NCBI GenBank assembly: GCA_963757805.1
Contig: CAVWSM010000023.1
Span: 248,001 to 312,000, forward strand
Source of the DNA: CAVWSM01 sp963757805
Lineage (GTDB): Bacteria; Actinomycetota; Actinomycetes; Jiangellales; Jiangellaceae
Reading direction: 5' to 3'
Length of the DNA: 64,000 bases
Under the pieces are notes generated by a model. That model saw only the letters and a program-made list of their open reading frames with translations. It was not told the origin of the DNA and did no database searches. Made by a program: the position numbers and the translations under genes. Of the stretch, positions 52,209 through 61,508 are shown piece by piece (position 1 is the first letter of the stretch; every line of letters begins with the position of its first letter).

Positions 52209-52228
52209 GACGTTCCCGCGGGAACGTC
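52209..52228. repeat. Dispersed 20-bp palindrome, copy 4 (perfect)
   Basis: GACGTTCCCGCGGGAACGTC, fully palindromic, in the 224-bp gap between the divergent DUF4446 and GDT1-like genes. Near-identical copies lie at 12857-12874, 13251-13270 and 22104-22123. A protein binding site or a small dispersed repeat are both possible. Confidence 0.55.
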
Positions 52229-52337
52229 TTTCCGCCACCCGGGGGGCGTCCCACCACGGCGGCCACCCAATCGGGCAGCGTCGGGCGCCTGTCTAGACTG
52301 GATCCCCGCGCACCGCCGAGACCGGAGGGAACGGAAC

Positions 52338-52958
52338 GTGGACCTCGCGGTCGTGCTGACCACGTTCCTGCTCGTGTTCCCGGTGGAGCTCCCCGACAAG
52401 ACCTTCGTGGCGACGTTGGTGCTGTCGACGCGCTACCCCGGCCGTTGGGTCTGGCTAGGGGCCAGCACCGCGTTCCTGGTGCAGACCGTGATCGCCGTCT
52501 TCGTCGGCCAGATCCTCTCGCTCCTGCCGGAGACGGCGGTCCACATCGCGGCGGCAACCCTGTTCACCGTTGGAGCGATCATCCTCCTGCGGTCCGCTTC
52601 GCGCGCGGAGGCGGACGAGGCGGCAGAAGAGGCGGAGCTCGCGGCCACGCCGACCGCTCCCGCGGCGGGCATCCGTGCGGCCGCGATCTCGTTCGGTGTC
52701 CTCTTCGCGGCCGAGTGGGGTGACCTGTCGCAGTTCACGATTGCCGGGCTCGCCGCGCGGTTTGACTCGCCGCTGTCCGTGTTCGTCGGAGCCTGGCTCG
52801 CACTGGCCAGCGTCGCCGCGATCGGAGTGCTCGCCGGACGCACCCTCTTGCGCTACGTGAAGCCATCCCTGGTCAAGCGGATCGCGGGCGTGCTGTTCGC
52901 CGTGCTCGCGTCGCTCGCCTGGCTGGGCGTGCTCGGCGTGGAGGGTCTCCCGCTATGA
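52338..52958 (+). CDS. TMEM165/GDT1 (UPF0016) family cation transporter
   Basis: A 206-aa membrane protein from GTG 52338, eight bases after GGAGGG. The two family repeats are present: VFPVELPDKTFVATLVLSTR near residue 14 (E-x-x-D-K-T) and GVLFAAEWGDLSQFTIAGLA near 125 (E-x-G-D), each within a three-helix unit separated by an acidic, Ala-rich linker. Homologues transport Mn2+ or Ca2+ in exchange for H+. The last 4 bp overlap the next gene, so the two are coupled. Confidence 0.88.
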   Translation: MDLAVVLTTFLLVFPVELPDKTFVATLVLSTRYPGRWVWLGASTAFLVQTVIAVFVGQILSLLPETAVHIAAATLFTVGAIILLRSASRAEADEAAEEAELAATPTAPAAGIRAAAISFGVLFAAEWGDLSQFTIAGLAARFDSPLSVFVGAWLALASVAAIGVLAGRTLLRYVKPSLVKRIAGVLFAVLASLAWLGVLGVEGLPL

Positions 52959-55174
52959 AGCGCCTTCGGCTGATCGTCGGCGCGCTCATCGCGGTGACGG
53001 CGTCCACGCTCGCCCTCACACCGCCCGCATCCGCCCAGCCAAGCCCCGGCCAGCCGCACGTCGTGCTAGCCGGAGTCGGCGGTCTGTCATGGGCCGACGT
53101 GAGTCCGGACGAGATGCCCACGCTGTACGACCTCACGGGCGAGCAGGCGGCCGGCTCCGTCGCCGTCCGGTCGGTCTACACGCACAACTGCGTCGTCGAC
53201 GGCTGGCTCACAGTGAGCGCCGGGCGGCGCGCCGCCCAGGAGCGCACGCTGCCGGGCGAGGACAGCGACCGTGGCTACTGCCGCGAGGTCCCGCCGCCTT
53301 TGACGTCCGGCGACGGTGCGTCGATCCCCGACTGGGCAGAGCTCAGCGCGCAGCAAGACGAGTTCGGGTACGACGCCACGCTCGGCCTGCTCGGCCAGAC
53401 CCTCGACGACGCAGGCGCCTGCGCGACCGCCGTCGGCCCTGGGGCGGCACTCGCCCTGGCCACCGAAAATGGTGACGTCGCGCGCTACGTCACAGGCGCG
53501 GTCGATCTCACCACCGATGACATCAGCGCGTGCCCTGTCACAGTCGTCGACCTCGGATCGGTGCCGCCAGGCCACCTCGATCCCGCTGCTCGCGCCGCCG
53601 CCGCGGCCGCCGTCGACGCGCAGCTGAATCAGCTGCAGGACATCCTTCCTGACGACACCGCCCTGCTGGTAGTCGGCGTCTCCGACTTCGGCCCCACCGA
53701 GCCGGTGGGCCCGGACGACCTCGCAACGATCCCAAACGAGCTCGGCCTCCGGGTCGGCGCTGCGGCCGGACCACAGGCGGACGGGAGCCCGTACGGCGCC
53801 AACTGGCTAACCTCTGGCTCAACCCGCTGGGACGGTCTGGTCCAGCTCACGGACGTGACGCCGACGCTGCTCGAGTACGCCGACGTCGACATCCCAACCG
53901 ACGCGGTCGGCCGACCTTGGCGCGCCGGCACCCCCCATCCAGCCACTGCCGCCACCACCGTTCGCGAGCTGCAGGGCGCCGACCGCGCCGCCCAGGTCTT
54001 CCGCGAACAGTCGGGGCCGTTCTTCCTCTTCCTCGGGCTTGTCGAGCTCGCGTTCTTTGGCGGGAGCATTGCGCTGCTGGGGCGGTGGCTCTCGATGGCG
54101 GCGCGCCGCCGAGTGCTCACCGCGGTGCACCTGTTCGCCCTCGTCGCGGCGTCGTTCCCGGTGGCGGCGTTTCTGGCAAACCTGAGTCGCTGGTGGCTGG
54201 CCGATCGGCCGGGTCTCGCACTGTGGACAACGCTGCTCGGCATTGCGGTCGTCGTCACCGCGATCGCCGCCGCTGGGCCGTGGCGCAGGCGCAGCTATGG
54301 CCCCACGGCGGTTGTTGCCGGCATCACCGCGGGTGTGCTCGGGGTGGATGTGCTGATCGGCTCGCAGCTCCAGCACTCCAGCCTGCTCGGGCTCTCACCA
54401 CTGGTGGCGGGGCGGTTCTATGGGTTCGGCAACATCTCTTTCGCGATCTTCGTGATCGCCTGCCTGGTCTTCGCCGCGGCACTGGCGCAGTGGGTGCTCG
54501 ACCGGGGTGGCTCGCGCCGCCTCGCGACCACAGTTGTCGCGGTGATCGGGCTCGCGGCCGTCGTGATCGACGGTGCGCCTTTCGCGGGGGCCGACTTCGG
54601 GGGGGTCATCACCACCGTCTGTGGTTTCGCGATCCTGGGCATCGTGGTGAGTGGCACGCGCCACTCCTGGCGCCAGCTCGTGTTGGTCGGCATCGCAGCC
54701 ATTGTGGTGGTGGCCGCCATCGCGTTCCTCGACTGGCTGCGCCCCGCGACAGCCCGCACGCACCTTGGTGACTTTGTGCAGCAGGTCCTTGACGGCGAGG
54801 CGTGGGAGATCGTCTACCGCAAGGCCCGAAACTCACTGCGGACGCTCGTCGGCCGCCCGCCCTACGGCTGGCTGGTGCCGCTGTCGTACGCGGTCATCAT
54901 CGCGATGGTGCGCCGCCCGGAGCGGATGCGCGTGCCCGGGCTCGTCGACGCGTTCGCGGCCTGGCCGCTGCTGCGCCCCTTGATCTGGACGGGGCTCCTG
55001 ACCGGCGTCGTCGGGTTCGCGGTCAACGACTCCGGGGTCATCGTGCCCGCGCTCATGCTCACGATTGGGATTCCGCTGGTCGTGGCGGCGGTGAGCCGGG
55101 CACTCCGCCTGCTGCTCGACGCGCCGCTGCCGCCAGACCCCACGCAACAGTCAGCGACGCCAGCGACCCACTGA
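52955..55174 (+). CDS. Large membrane protein with extracellular alkaline-phosphatase-like domain
   Basis: A 739-aa protein starting inside the end of the GDT1 gene. A signal peptide (LRLIVGALIAVTASTLALTP, ending ASAQ) leads to ~310 extracellular residues that resemble a degenerate alkaline-phosphatase/sulfatase fold: VVLAGVGGLSWADVSPDEMP, THNCVVDGWLTVSAGRRA, TALLVVGVSDFGP and LVQLTDVTPTLLEYADVDIP. About a dozen membrane segments follow (residues ~345-725). The metal-binding Asp and nucleophile are not obvious, so enzymatic activity is uncertain. The gene's last 116 bp overlap the convergent GT87 gene. Role unknown; envelope biogenesis suggested by neighbours. Confidence 0.75.
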   Translation: MKRLRLIVGALIAVTASTLALTPPASAQPSPGQPHVVLAGVGGLSWADVSPDEMPTLYDLTGEQAAGSVAVRSVYTHNCVVDGWLTVSAGRRAAQERTLPGEDSDRGYCREVPPPLTSGDGASIPDWAELSAQQDEFGYDATLGLLGQTLDDAGACATAVGPGAALALATENGDVARYVTGAVDLTTDDISACPVTVVDLGSVPPGHLDPAARAAAAAAVDAQLNQLQDILPDDTALLVVGVSDFGPTEPVGPDDLATIPNELGLRVGAAAGPQADGSPYGANWLTSGSTRWDGLVQLTDVTPTLLEYADVDIPTDAVGRPWRAGTPHPATAATTVRELQGADRAAQVFREQSGPFFLFLGLVELAFFGGSIALLGRWLSMAARRRVLTAVHLFALVAASFPVAAFLANLSRWWLADRPGLALWTTLLGIAVVVTAIAAAGPWRRRSYGPTAVVAGITAGVLGVDVLIGSQLQHSSLLGLSPLVAGRFYGFGNISFAIFVIACLVFAAALAQWVLDRGGSRRLATTVVAVIGLAAVVIDGAPFAGADFGGVITTVCGFAILGIVVSGTRHSWRQLVLVGIAAIVVVAAIAFLDWLRPATARTHLGDFVQQVLDGEAWEIVYRKARNSLRTLVGRPPYGWLVPLSYAVIIAMVRRPERMRVPGLVDAFAAWPLLRPLIWTGLLTGVVGFAVNDSGVIVPALMLTIGIPLVVAAVSRALRLLLDAPLPPDPTQQSATPATH

Positions 55175-56642
55175 CCCAGCGCAGAGCGGGTGCGCGATGG
55201 CTTGCCCATGCGGCCACCTGCGGTGGGAACTCCAGTGCGCGGCTGGCGACGTACCAGAAGCCATAGGCACCCGTGTGCACCAGCAACAGCCAGTCAGCCG
55301 CAGAGGCCGCGACCAGAGCCAGCGGTGCCCAGACTGCCGCGTCGTACCACGGCAAGACGTACTGCGCGCCCAGCACCCACGCCAGCGAAATCGCCGCTGC
55401 ACCGCGGGCTGCCTCCCCCACGACGGTGTCGGCGCGCGGTAGGACGCGCAGCAGCACGACCACCAGCACAGCAATAACCACCCACGCCGCGATGGCGACG
55501 TAGCGCTTGGCGTCCTCGCGCGGCAGTTGCGCGTCGAGCACCTCGTAGATGCGGTGCCAGAACGTGGACGGTGACACGTATTTGGCGTTGGCCTGCAGTT
55601 GGGTGAACGCCGCATCGCCGGCGAACCCGTAGGTCAACGCCAGCGATGTCGCCGCGCCCGCGCAGAGCAGCAGCGCATCCTTGGGGCGGCGGCGCAGCGC
55701 CCACAGAAAGCCGAGTCCCCAGAGCCCAAGCGAGATCTTCACTGCGCCGGCGAGGCCGAGCAGCACCCCGGCACCCAGCGGTGATCGGCGCAGCAACGCG
55801 AGCGCCCCCACGGCCAGCACGATCGCCTGCGCGTCGAGGTGAGCGCCGCCGACGACCACGTAGATCAGCAGCGGGTTGGCGGCCCACAGCAGCGCGGCCC
55901 GCGCCCGGCGCGCCGGATCGCCGCCCGCTGCCGTGACGAGCAGTGCGCCGGCGCCGACGTAGGCGGCGGCGTTGATCAGCGCGAGCCAGAACACGGTGTC
56001 GTGCATCGAGCCGCCACCCAGCCGGGCCGCGAGCTCCTGCACCATCGTGGCCAGCGGACCGTAGACGCTGGTCACGTCGAGCCACGGTCTCTCGGTGGCG
56101 AGCCCGATCGAGTCGCCTTGCTCGATGAGCGTGCGTGCGGTGTTGTCGTACGGGTCGAAGCCGAGCGCGGACAGCCGCCCGTAGACCGCGTAGACCTGCA
56201 CATCGGCGCTCGCCATCGGGGGCACCAGCAAAAGAACGAACGCGGCGACCGCGCCGCAGGTGACTAGCCGTCGCGCGGACGGCAGCCAACCGAGCCGCAG
56301 CGCCCACATCCCCACGCCGAGCGCGGCTGCCGCGCAGCCGACAGCTGCGCTCGTCAGACCCACTGCAAGTGCCGGCTGGAGCGCGAGGTCCAGGTCGTAC
56401 GGCGGCAGCCAGCCACGCCCCGGTTCGTCGGCGAGCGTGAGGGCCACCGCGTTGGGGCCCGCCAGCCCGACGACGATGAGAAGCAGGATGGAGAGGGCGC
56501 CAAGCCCGTACGCGAGCTGTGGCAGCCATCCGGCCCCACCCCCGCGAACTGAAGCGTTGTGCACCGACTCGCCCGGCGTGTTGGTGCCAAGCGCTCCAGT
56601 TTCGGGTGCCGGGCTCCGCGCGGGGCGCTGGCGCTCAGCCAC
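55059..56642 (-). CDS. GT87-family polyprenol-phosphate-mannose-dependent mannosyltransferase-like protein
   Basis: A 527-aa protein with about 11 membrane segments. The GT-C type features are an acidic first loop (MASADVQVYAVYGRLSALGF near residue 142, with DPYDN), VYGPLATMVQELAARLGGGS near 195, GGAHLDAQAIVLAVGALALL near 265 and VKISLGLWGLGFLWALRRRP. These match the DUF2029/GT87 family that adds alpha-mannosyl residues outside the membrane in actinobacteria. GTG 56640-56642 overlaps the end of the GT2 gene. The C-terminal 38 codons overlap the convergent 739-aa gene. Confidence 0.8.
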   Translation of the reverse strand: MAERQRPARSPAPETGALGTNTPGESVHNASVRGGGAGWLPQLAYGLGALSILLLIVVGLAGPNAVALTLADEPGRGWLPPYDLDLALQPALAVGLTSAAVGCAAAALGVGMWALRLGWLPSARRLVTCGAVAAFVLLLVPPMASADVQVYAVYGRLSALGFDPYDNTARTLIEQGDSIGLATERPWLDVTSVYGPLATMVQELAARLGGGSMHDTVFWLALINAAAYVGAGALLVTAAGGDPARRARAALLWAANPLLIYVVVGGAHLDAQAIVLAVGALALLRRSPLGAGVLLGLAGAVKISLGLWGLGFLWALRRRPKDALLLCAGAATSLALTYGFAGDAAFTQLQANAKYVSPSTFWHRIYEVLDAQLPREDAKRYVAIAAWVVIAVLVVVLLRVLPRADTVVGEAARGAAAISLAWVLGAQYVLPWYDAAVWAPLALVAASAADWLLLVHTGAYGFWYVASRALEFPPQVAAWASHRAPALRWVSGSLASLTVAWGLAAAARRAAGGVPGSPPPRPAESQS

Positions 56643-57378
56643 GGTGCCAGGGTCGCGGCATCACACCGCGCTCCGCGAGTGCCTTGGCGACGTGCGCCCA
56701 CTGCTTCGCCCGGTGCACCTGGGCGTGCCAGTCGGTGCCAGTCACCCGATGGTGGAAGGGCACCGGCACCTCGACCACCCGGAAACCCTTGCGCAGCAAG
56801 TCAATCGTCAACCCTGTCTCGACGCCGAATCCGTGCGCGAGCGGGAGCGCAGCGTTGAACGCCGCCCGCGTCAGGCAGCGTTGCCCCGACAGCGGCTGTG
56901 TTGCCACGAAACCGGTGGCCCGCTCGATGCCGTCGCGGGCGAGGTTGACGACGAGACCACGACCGCCGCCTGGCTGTGGCGGCAGCGTCGCGATCGTCAT
57001 GTCGGCGCGATCGGCGAGGACCTCCTCGGCCAGCGGGGCAGCCTCGGCCGCGGAATCCTCCAGGTCGCCGTCGAGGAAGAGCAGGGCGCGGGGCGCGGTG
57101 CGGGTGCGCTCGCGCTCTTCGATTGCGGCGATCGCGGCCGCGCCCGACTCCATCGCCGCCGCCTTGCCGCGGTTGCTGGAGTGCCGTACGACGATCGCGC
57201 CGACCGCGCGGGCGGCCTCCTCGGTCTGGTCGGCGGAGCCGTCGTCCACGACGACAACCAGGTCGACACCGTCGATCCGCTTGGCCCCCTGCACGGTCGC
57301 CGCGATGCGCGGCGCCTCGTCCTTGGCAGGGATCACGACGGCGACGCGGCCGACGTTGCCCGGTGTCGACGTCGTCAT
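56635..57378 (-). CDS. GT2-family glycosyltransferase
   Basis: A 247-aa soluble GT-A enzyme. RVAVVIPAKDEAPRIAATVQ at the start and VDLVVVVDDGSADQTEEAAR near residue 38 form the nucleotide-binding fold. RALLFLDGDLEDSAAEAAPL near 97 carries the DxD-type motif, and QPLSGQRCLTRAAF near 160 and VPVPFHHRVTGTDW near 205 the acceptor side. It is related to dolichyl-phosphate mannose synthases but lacks their membrane tail. It overlaps the GT87 gene, so the pair may build one envelope glycan. Confidence 0.85.
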   Translation of the reverse strand: MTTSTPGNVGRVAVVIPAKDEAPRIAATVQGAKRIDGVDLVVVVDDGSADQTEEAARAVGAIVVRHSSNRGKAAAMESGAAAIAAIEERERTRTAPRALLFLDGDLEDSAAEAAPLAEEVLADRADMTIATLPPQPGGGRGLVVNLARDGIERATGFVATQPLSGQRCLTRAAFNAALPLAHGFGVETGLTIDLLRKGFRVVEVPVPFHHRVTGTDWHAQVHRAKQWAHVAKALAERGVMPRPWHRG

Positions 57379-57403
57379 GGCGCACAGGGTAGCTGCGCTG
57401 TCG

Positions 57404-58480
57404 TCAGGCCCGGACCGCGAGCCGGGTCGGGAGGCTCGGTGGATCGTCCGTGGGGTCGTGCAGATGACAGGCCACCGCGCGCCCCGGCTCGTCGGCCGCG
57501 AACGCCGTGGTTCCCAGCTGCGGCCGGTCGACGCGGCATCGGTCGTACGCGTCGGGGCAGCGCGGATGGAACGGGCACCCGGTCGGCAGGTTGAGCAGGT
57601 CGGGTGGTGACCCCGGAATGCCGGAGAGCTCTTGGCGGGGACCGCGCAGCGGCGGGAAGGACCGCAGCAGGCCGGCGGTGTAGGGATGCCGCGGTCGTCG
57701 GTAGACCTCCTCGGCCGTGGCGTCTTCGATGATCTCCCCGGCGTACATGATGGCGATGCGGTCGGCCGTCTCGACGAGCAGCGAGACGTCGTGGGTGATG
57801 AAGATGACCGAGAACCCCAGCCGCTCGCGCAGCTGCATGAGCTGCTCGACGATCTGTCGCTGCATGACGACGTCGAGCGCAGTTGTCGGCTCGTCCATGA
57901 TGAGGACCTGCGGCTCCAGTGCGAGCGCCATCGCGATCATCACGCGTTGCCGCATGCCGCCGGACAGCTGGTGCGGGAATGACCGAAGCCGGTCGGAGTT
58001 GATCCCGACCATAGCCAGCAGCTCGCGCGCCCGGTCATCCCGTTCGGCGCGCGACGACTCGGGGCGGTGCTCGGCGATCGCGTCGACGAGCTGCCGACCG
58101 ACGCGGTGCACCGGGTTGAGGGAGTTCATTGCGCCCTGGAAGACGATCGCCGTCTCCGTCCAGCGGTGCGCCCGCAGCTCTGAATCGCTGAGCCGGAGCA
58201 GGTCGTCGGTCGTGCCGTCGCGAGAGGTGAACAGCACCTCCCCATCGGTGATCAGGCCGGGCGGCGGCAGCAGCCGCGTGGCGGCGTACGCGAGCGTTGA
58301 CTTGCCGCACCCCGACTCGCCGGCCAGGCCGAGCACCTCACCGTGATGGAGGGTCAGCGACACGCTGCGCAGCGCGTGCGTGGCACGGGTGTCGTAGCCG
58401 TAGTCGACTGACAGTCCGCGGATCTGCAACACCGGGTCGCCGAGCGCGAGGGGGCGACCGGATACGGCGAGGCTCGTCAT
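57404..58480 (-). CDS. ABC transporter ATP-binding protein, DppD/OppD type
   Basis: A 358-aa ATPase, the last gene of the importer operon. Walker A VLGLAGESGCGKSTLAYAA near residue 50, Q-loop AIVFQGAMNSLNPVHRVGRQ, signature SFPHQLSGGMRQRVMIAMAL near 170 and Walker B VLIMDEPTTALDVVMQRQ. The C-terminal oligopeptide/dipeptide domain has a Cys cluster (LPTGCPFHPRCPDAYDRCRV) that in DppD/DppF proteins can hold a 4Fe-4S cluster. Start ATG 58480 overlaps the permease stop as ATGA. It forms the hetero-dimeric motor with the DppF-type subunit. Confidence 0.92.
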   Translation of the reverse strand: MTSLAVSGRPLALGDPVLQIRGLSVDYGYDTRATHALRSVSLTLHHGEVLGLAGESGCGKSTLAYAATRLLPPPGLITDGEVLFTSRDGTTDDLLRLSDSELRAHRWTETAIVFQGAMNSLNPVHRVGRQLVDAIAEHRPESSRAERDDRARELLAMVGINSDRLRSFPHQLSGGMRQRVMIAMALALEPQVLIMDEPTTALDVVMQRQIVEQLMQLRERLGFSVIFITHDVSLLVETADRIAIMYAGEIIEDATAEEVYRRPRHPYTAGLLRSFPPLRGPRQELSGIPGSPPDLLNLPTGCPFHPRCPDAYDRCRVDRPQLGTTAFAADEPGRAVACHLHDPTDDPPSLPTRLAVRA

Positions 58481-59475
58481 GCGTCGGCCCCCTTGCGATT
58501 GTCGGTGTGCACAGGTGTGAAGCCGACGCGCGGGCGGATTCGCCGCCGCCGTAGCGCGGTGGCCTGCTGCCCCGTCGACCGTAGCCGTGGGTTGACGAAC
58601 TCGTCGATGCCGAAGTTGATGAGCGTGAGGGCCATGCCCACGAGAGCGATGCAGAGCCCAGCCGGCACGAACCACCACCAGGCGCCGCGGGCGAGGGCTT
58701 GGTTGGACTGTGCCCAGAACAGTATGGTGCCCCAGTTCCAGTCGCTCACCGATGTAACGCCGATGAACGCAAGCGTCACCTCGGACAGCACCGCGAACGT
58801 CACCGTGCCCACGAAGCTGGCGGCGATGATTGCGGTCAGGTTGGGCAGGATCTCGAACCAGATCACCCGTAGCAGCGACTCGCCGTTGGCCCGTGCCGCC
58901 TCCACGAAGTCGCGTCGCCGCAGCGACAGCGTCTGCGCACGCAAGATCCGTGCACCCCAGGCCCACGAGGTGAACGCAAGCACGAGCGCAATGGTGAACG
59001 GGCCGGCCTTGGGCAGCTGTCCAGCGATGATGATGATCAACGGCAGCGCCGGGATGACCAGGAAGATGTTGGCGAGCACGGACAACAGCTCGTCGGCAAC
59101 GCCGCCCAGGAAGCCGGCGGTCACGCCCACCAGGACCGAGAGCACCGTGGCGACGATGCCGGCTGTGAAGCCGACGACAAGGACGCCGCGGGTGCCGACG
59201 AGCAGCTGCGAGTAGATGTCCTGACCGGTGTTGGTGGTGCCCAGCCAGTGCTCCGCGCTCGGCGGAGCCATCGCCGAGTCGCTCAGCGCGCTCGGGTCGT
59301 ACGGTGCGATCCATTCACCGATCACGGCGATGACGGTGAAGAAGCCGAGGATGGCGATACCTATGAGCGACTTGCGGTTGCGCAGGAAGACCAGCCGCTG
59401 GCGCCCGCTGCCCACGACGGTGTCAGCCTCGATCGACGCGACCAGCTCGTTTTGCGCGATCTGGGCGGTCACCAC
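58477..59475 (-). CDS. ABC transporter permease, DppC/OppC type
   Basis: A 332-aa membrane protein with an extended N-terminus, six membrane segments and the OppC N-terminal pattern (RLVFLRNRKSLIGIAILGFF; PSAEHWLGTTNTGQDIYSQL near residue 75). The EAA loop EAARANGESLLRVIWFEILP near 205 contacts the ATPases. A basic C-terminal tail (RLRSTGQQATALRRRRIRPR) is longer than usual. GTG 59475 follows the DppB stop directly. It is half of the translocation pore. Confidence 0.92.
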   Translation of the reverse strand: MVTAQIAQNELVASIEADTVVGSGRQRLVFLRNRKSLIGIAILGFFTVIAVIGEWIAPYDPSALSDSAMAPPSAEHWLGTTNTGQDIYSQLLVGTRGVLVVGFTAGIVATVLSVLVGVTAGFLGGVADELLSVLANIFLVIPALPLIIIIAGQLPKAGPFTIALVLAFTSWAWGARILRAQTLSLRRRDFVEAARANGESLLRVIWFEILPNLTAIIAASFVGTVTFAVLSEVTLAFIGVTSVSDWNWGTILFWAQSNQALARGAWWWFVPAGLCIALVGMALTLINFGIDEFVNPRLRSTGQQATALRRRRIRPRVGFTPVHTDNRKGADA

Positions 59476-60456
59476 TCAGCCCTCCTGCCGGGTGCGCGGG
59501 TCCAGGACGACGTAGGCGATGTCAGCCAGCAGGTTGGCCACGAGCACTGACAGCGTGATGACCAGGAAGATGCCCTGCATCAGTGGATAGTCCTTGCCGC
59601 CAATGGCCTGGTAGAGCATGAACCCGATGCCCTGGTAGGAGAACACCATCTCCATCACGAGGGTGCCGCTGACGATGAAGCCAAGGGACAGCGCGAAGCC
59701 CGAGATCTGCGGGAGTACGGCGTTGCGTGCGGCGTAGCCGAGCATCACGCGCCGCTCGCTGAGCCCCTTGGCGTGCGCGACGGTCACGTAGTCCTCCGAG
59801 GACACCGTGACCATCATGTTGCGCATTCCGAGAATCCACCCCGCGACCGACGAGATCACGATCGTCAGTGCCGGGAGCACGCCGTGGTAGATGGCCGAGC
59901 CAATGAACTCGCCATTCCAGCCGGGCAGGAGTGCGCCGTCATAGCTGCCGGACGCCGGGAACACCGGCCAGGTAACGGCGAAGAGCACGATCGCGATGAG
60001 CCCGAGCCAGAAGTACGGGACGGCGGAGAAGAAGGTGGTGATCGGGAGGATCGCGTCCCACCGCGACCCTCGTCGCCAGCCGATGAAGGCACCGACCAAC
60101 GTGCCGATGACGAAGCTGATGACCGTGGCGATGCCGACCAGCGCGATCGTCCAGGGCAGCGACTGCCGGATGACGTCGGCGACCGGAGCGGGGAAGAACG
60201 AGAACGAGAGGCCGAGGTCGCCGTGCAGCAGGTTGTTCCAGTACTCGACGTACTGGCTCCACAGGCTGCGCTCCTCGTCGAGCCCGAACAGCACGTACAG
60301 CGAGTCGATTGCATCGGAGCTGAGCTGCCCCTGGTATCGGTTGATGAGGGACTGCACCGGGTCGCCCGGCATCAGGCGCGGGATGACGAAGTTGAGCGTG
60401 ATCGCCGCCCACGCGGTCACCAGGTAGAACGCCAGCCGGCGCAGGATGAAGCTCAT
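59476..60456 (-). CDS. ABC transporter permease, DppB/OppB type
   Basis: A 326-aa membrane protein from ATG 60456, with six membrane segments. MSFILRRLAFYLVTAWAAIT and VIPRLMPGDPVQSLINRYQG at the start are the OppB signature. The periplasmic loop (residues 50-100) is that of the family, and the EAA loop AHAKGLSERRVMLGYAARNA lies near residue 230. Its ATG overlaps the stop of the upstream ATPase gene (ATGA), with GGAGG as ribosome site. Other half of the pore. Confidence 0.92.
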   Translation of the reverse strand: MSFILRRLAFYLVTAWAAITLNFVIPRLMPGDPVQSLINRYQGQLSSDAIDSLYVLFGLDEERSLWSQYVEYWNNLLHGDLGLSFSFFPAPVADVIRQSLPWTIALVGIATVISFVIGTLVGAFIGWRRGSRWDAILPITTFFSAVPYFWLGLIAIVLFAVTWPVFPASGSYDGALLPGWNGEFIGSAIYHGVLPALTIVISSVAGWILGMRNMMVTVSSEDYVTVAHAKGLSERRVMLGYAARNAVLPQISGFALSLGFIVSGTLVMEMVFSYQGIGFMLYQAIGGKDYPLMQGIFLVITLSVLVANLLADIAYVVLDPRTRQEG

Positions 60457-61499
60457 GCGGCCACCTCCGCCGCCCGCGGCGCGTCCGGCCGCGACGCGTA
60501 GAGCCAGCAGGCCGCCTCGCGTCCCGGACCGGCCGCCAGCAGGGGCGGTGCCTCTGCGCGGCACAGGTCGTTGGCGAACGGGCAGCGCGGGTTGAACCGG
60601 CAACCGCTCGGCGGCGTGATGAGGCTCGGCGGCTCCCCCGCCGCACGCACCGACCCTGCCGGCTCGGTGCGGGCGAGCTGGTCAGGGTCGGGCGCCGACC
60701 GTACGAGCAGCTGCGTGTAGGGGTGCGCCGGCTGCTGCGTGATGCCTTCGCTGTCACCCGTCTCCACGACTCGACCGGCGTACATGACCACCGTGCTGTC
60801 GGCGAAATAGCGAGCCGACGCGATGTCGTGCGTGATGTAGAGGATGGCGATCCGCAGCTCGTCACGCAGCTCGCGCAGTAGGTTGAGAATGCCGAGCCTG
60901 ATCGACACGTCGAGCATCGAGATCGGCTCGTCGGCAAGCAGCACCTTCGGGTTGGCACCGAGCGCCCGCGCGATCGCGACCCGCTGTCGCTGTCCGCCGG
61001 ACAGCTCATGTGGGAACTTGTCGACGAAGCGCACTGCCGGGCGCAGTTGCACCCGCTCCAGCAATGCGTGCAGTGCCTGCTCCTTGGCCGCACCGTGCAG
61101 CTCGGATTGATGGATCGCGAGCGAGCGGCCCAGGGTGTAGCGCACCGTGTGTACGGGGTTGAGCGAGGCGAACGGGTCCTGGAAGATCATCTGGACCTGC
61201 CTTGCGTACGCCCGGAATCGCCGGCCACCGCGCGACGCGACGCGCTCGCCGGCAAGCCTGATCTCACCCCCCGTTGGCGCCAGCAGCTGGGCGAGCAGCC
61301 GCGCGACTGTGGACTTGCCCGACCCGGACTCGCCAACCAGGGCCACGACGCTGCCGCGGTGCAACGTCAGGTCGATGTCGTCGACGGCATGTACGACGCG
61401 GCTGGCCCGCAGGCCGCGAACCTTGAAGTGCTTGCTGAGGCCACGCGCGGTGAGGACGGCGCCGTCGTCGGCCTCGTCAGCGGTGAGTGGCTCGGACAT
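60453..61499 (-). CDS. ABC transporter ATP-binding protein, DppF/OppF type
   Basis: A 348-aa ATPase from ATG 61499. Walker A is VVALVGESGSGKSTVARLLA near residue 52, Q-loop VQMIFQDPFASLNPVHTVRY near 105, signature KFPHELSGGQRQRVAIARAL near 160 and Walker B KVLLADEPISMLDVSIRLG. The oligopeptide domain ends with the Cys cluster SGCRFNPRCPFANDLCRAEA. A 15-bp tandem repeat occupies the leader just upstream and is in frame with this gene. This unusual gene order places the DppF-type ATPase between the binding protein and the permeases. Confidence 0.92.
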   Translation of the reverse strand: MSEPLTADEADDGAVLTARGLSKHFKVRGLRASRVVHAVDDIDLTLHRGSVVALVGESGSGKSTVARLLAQLLAPTGGEIRLAGERVASRGGRRFRAYARQVQMIFQDPFASLNPVHTVRYTLGRSLAIHQSELHGAAKEQALHALLERVQLRPAVRFVDKFPHELSGGQRQRVAIARALGANPKVLLADEPISMLDVSIRLGILNLLRELRDELRIAILYITHDIASARYFADSTVVMYAGRVVETGDSEGITQQPAHPYTQLLVRSAPDPDQLARTEPAGSVRAAGEPPSLITPPSGCRFNPRCPFANDLCRAEAPPLLAAGPGREAACWLYASRPDAPRAAEVAA

Positions 61500-61508
61500 G
61501 ACACCTCT

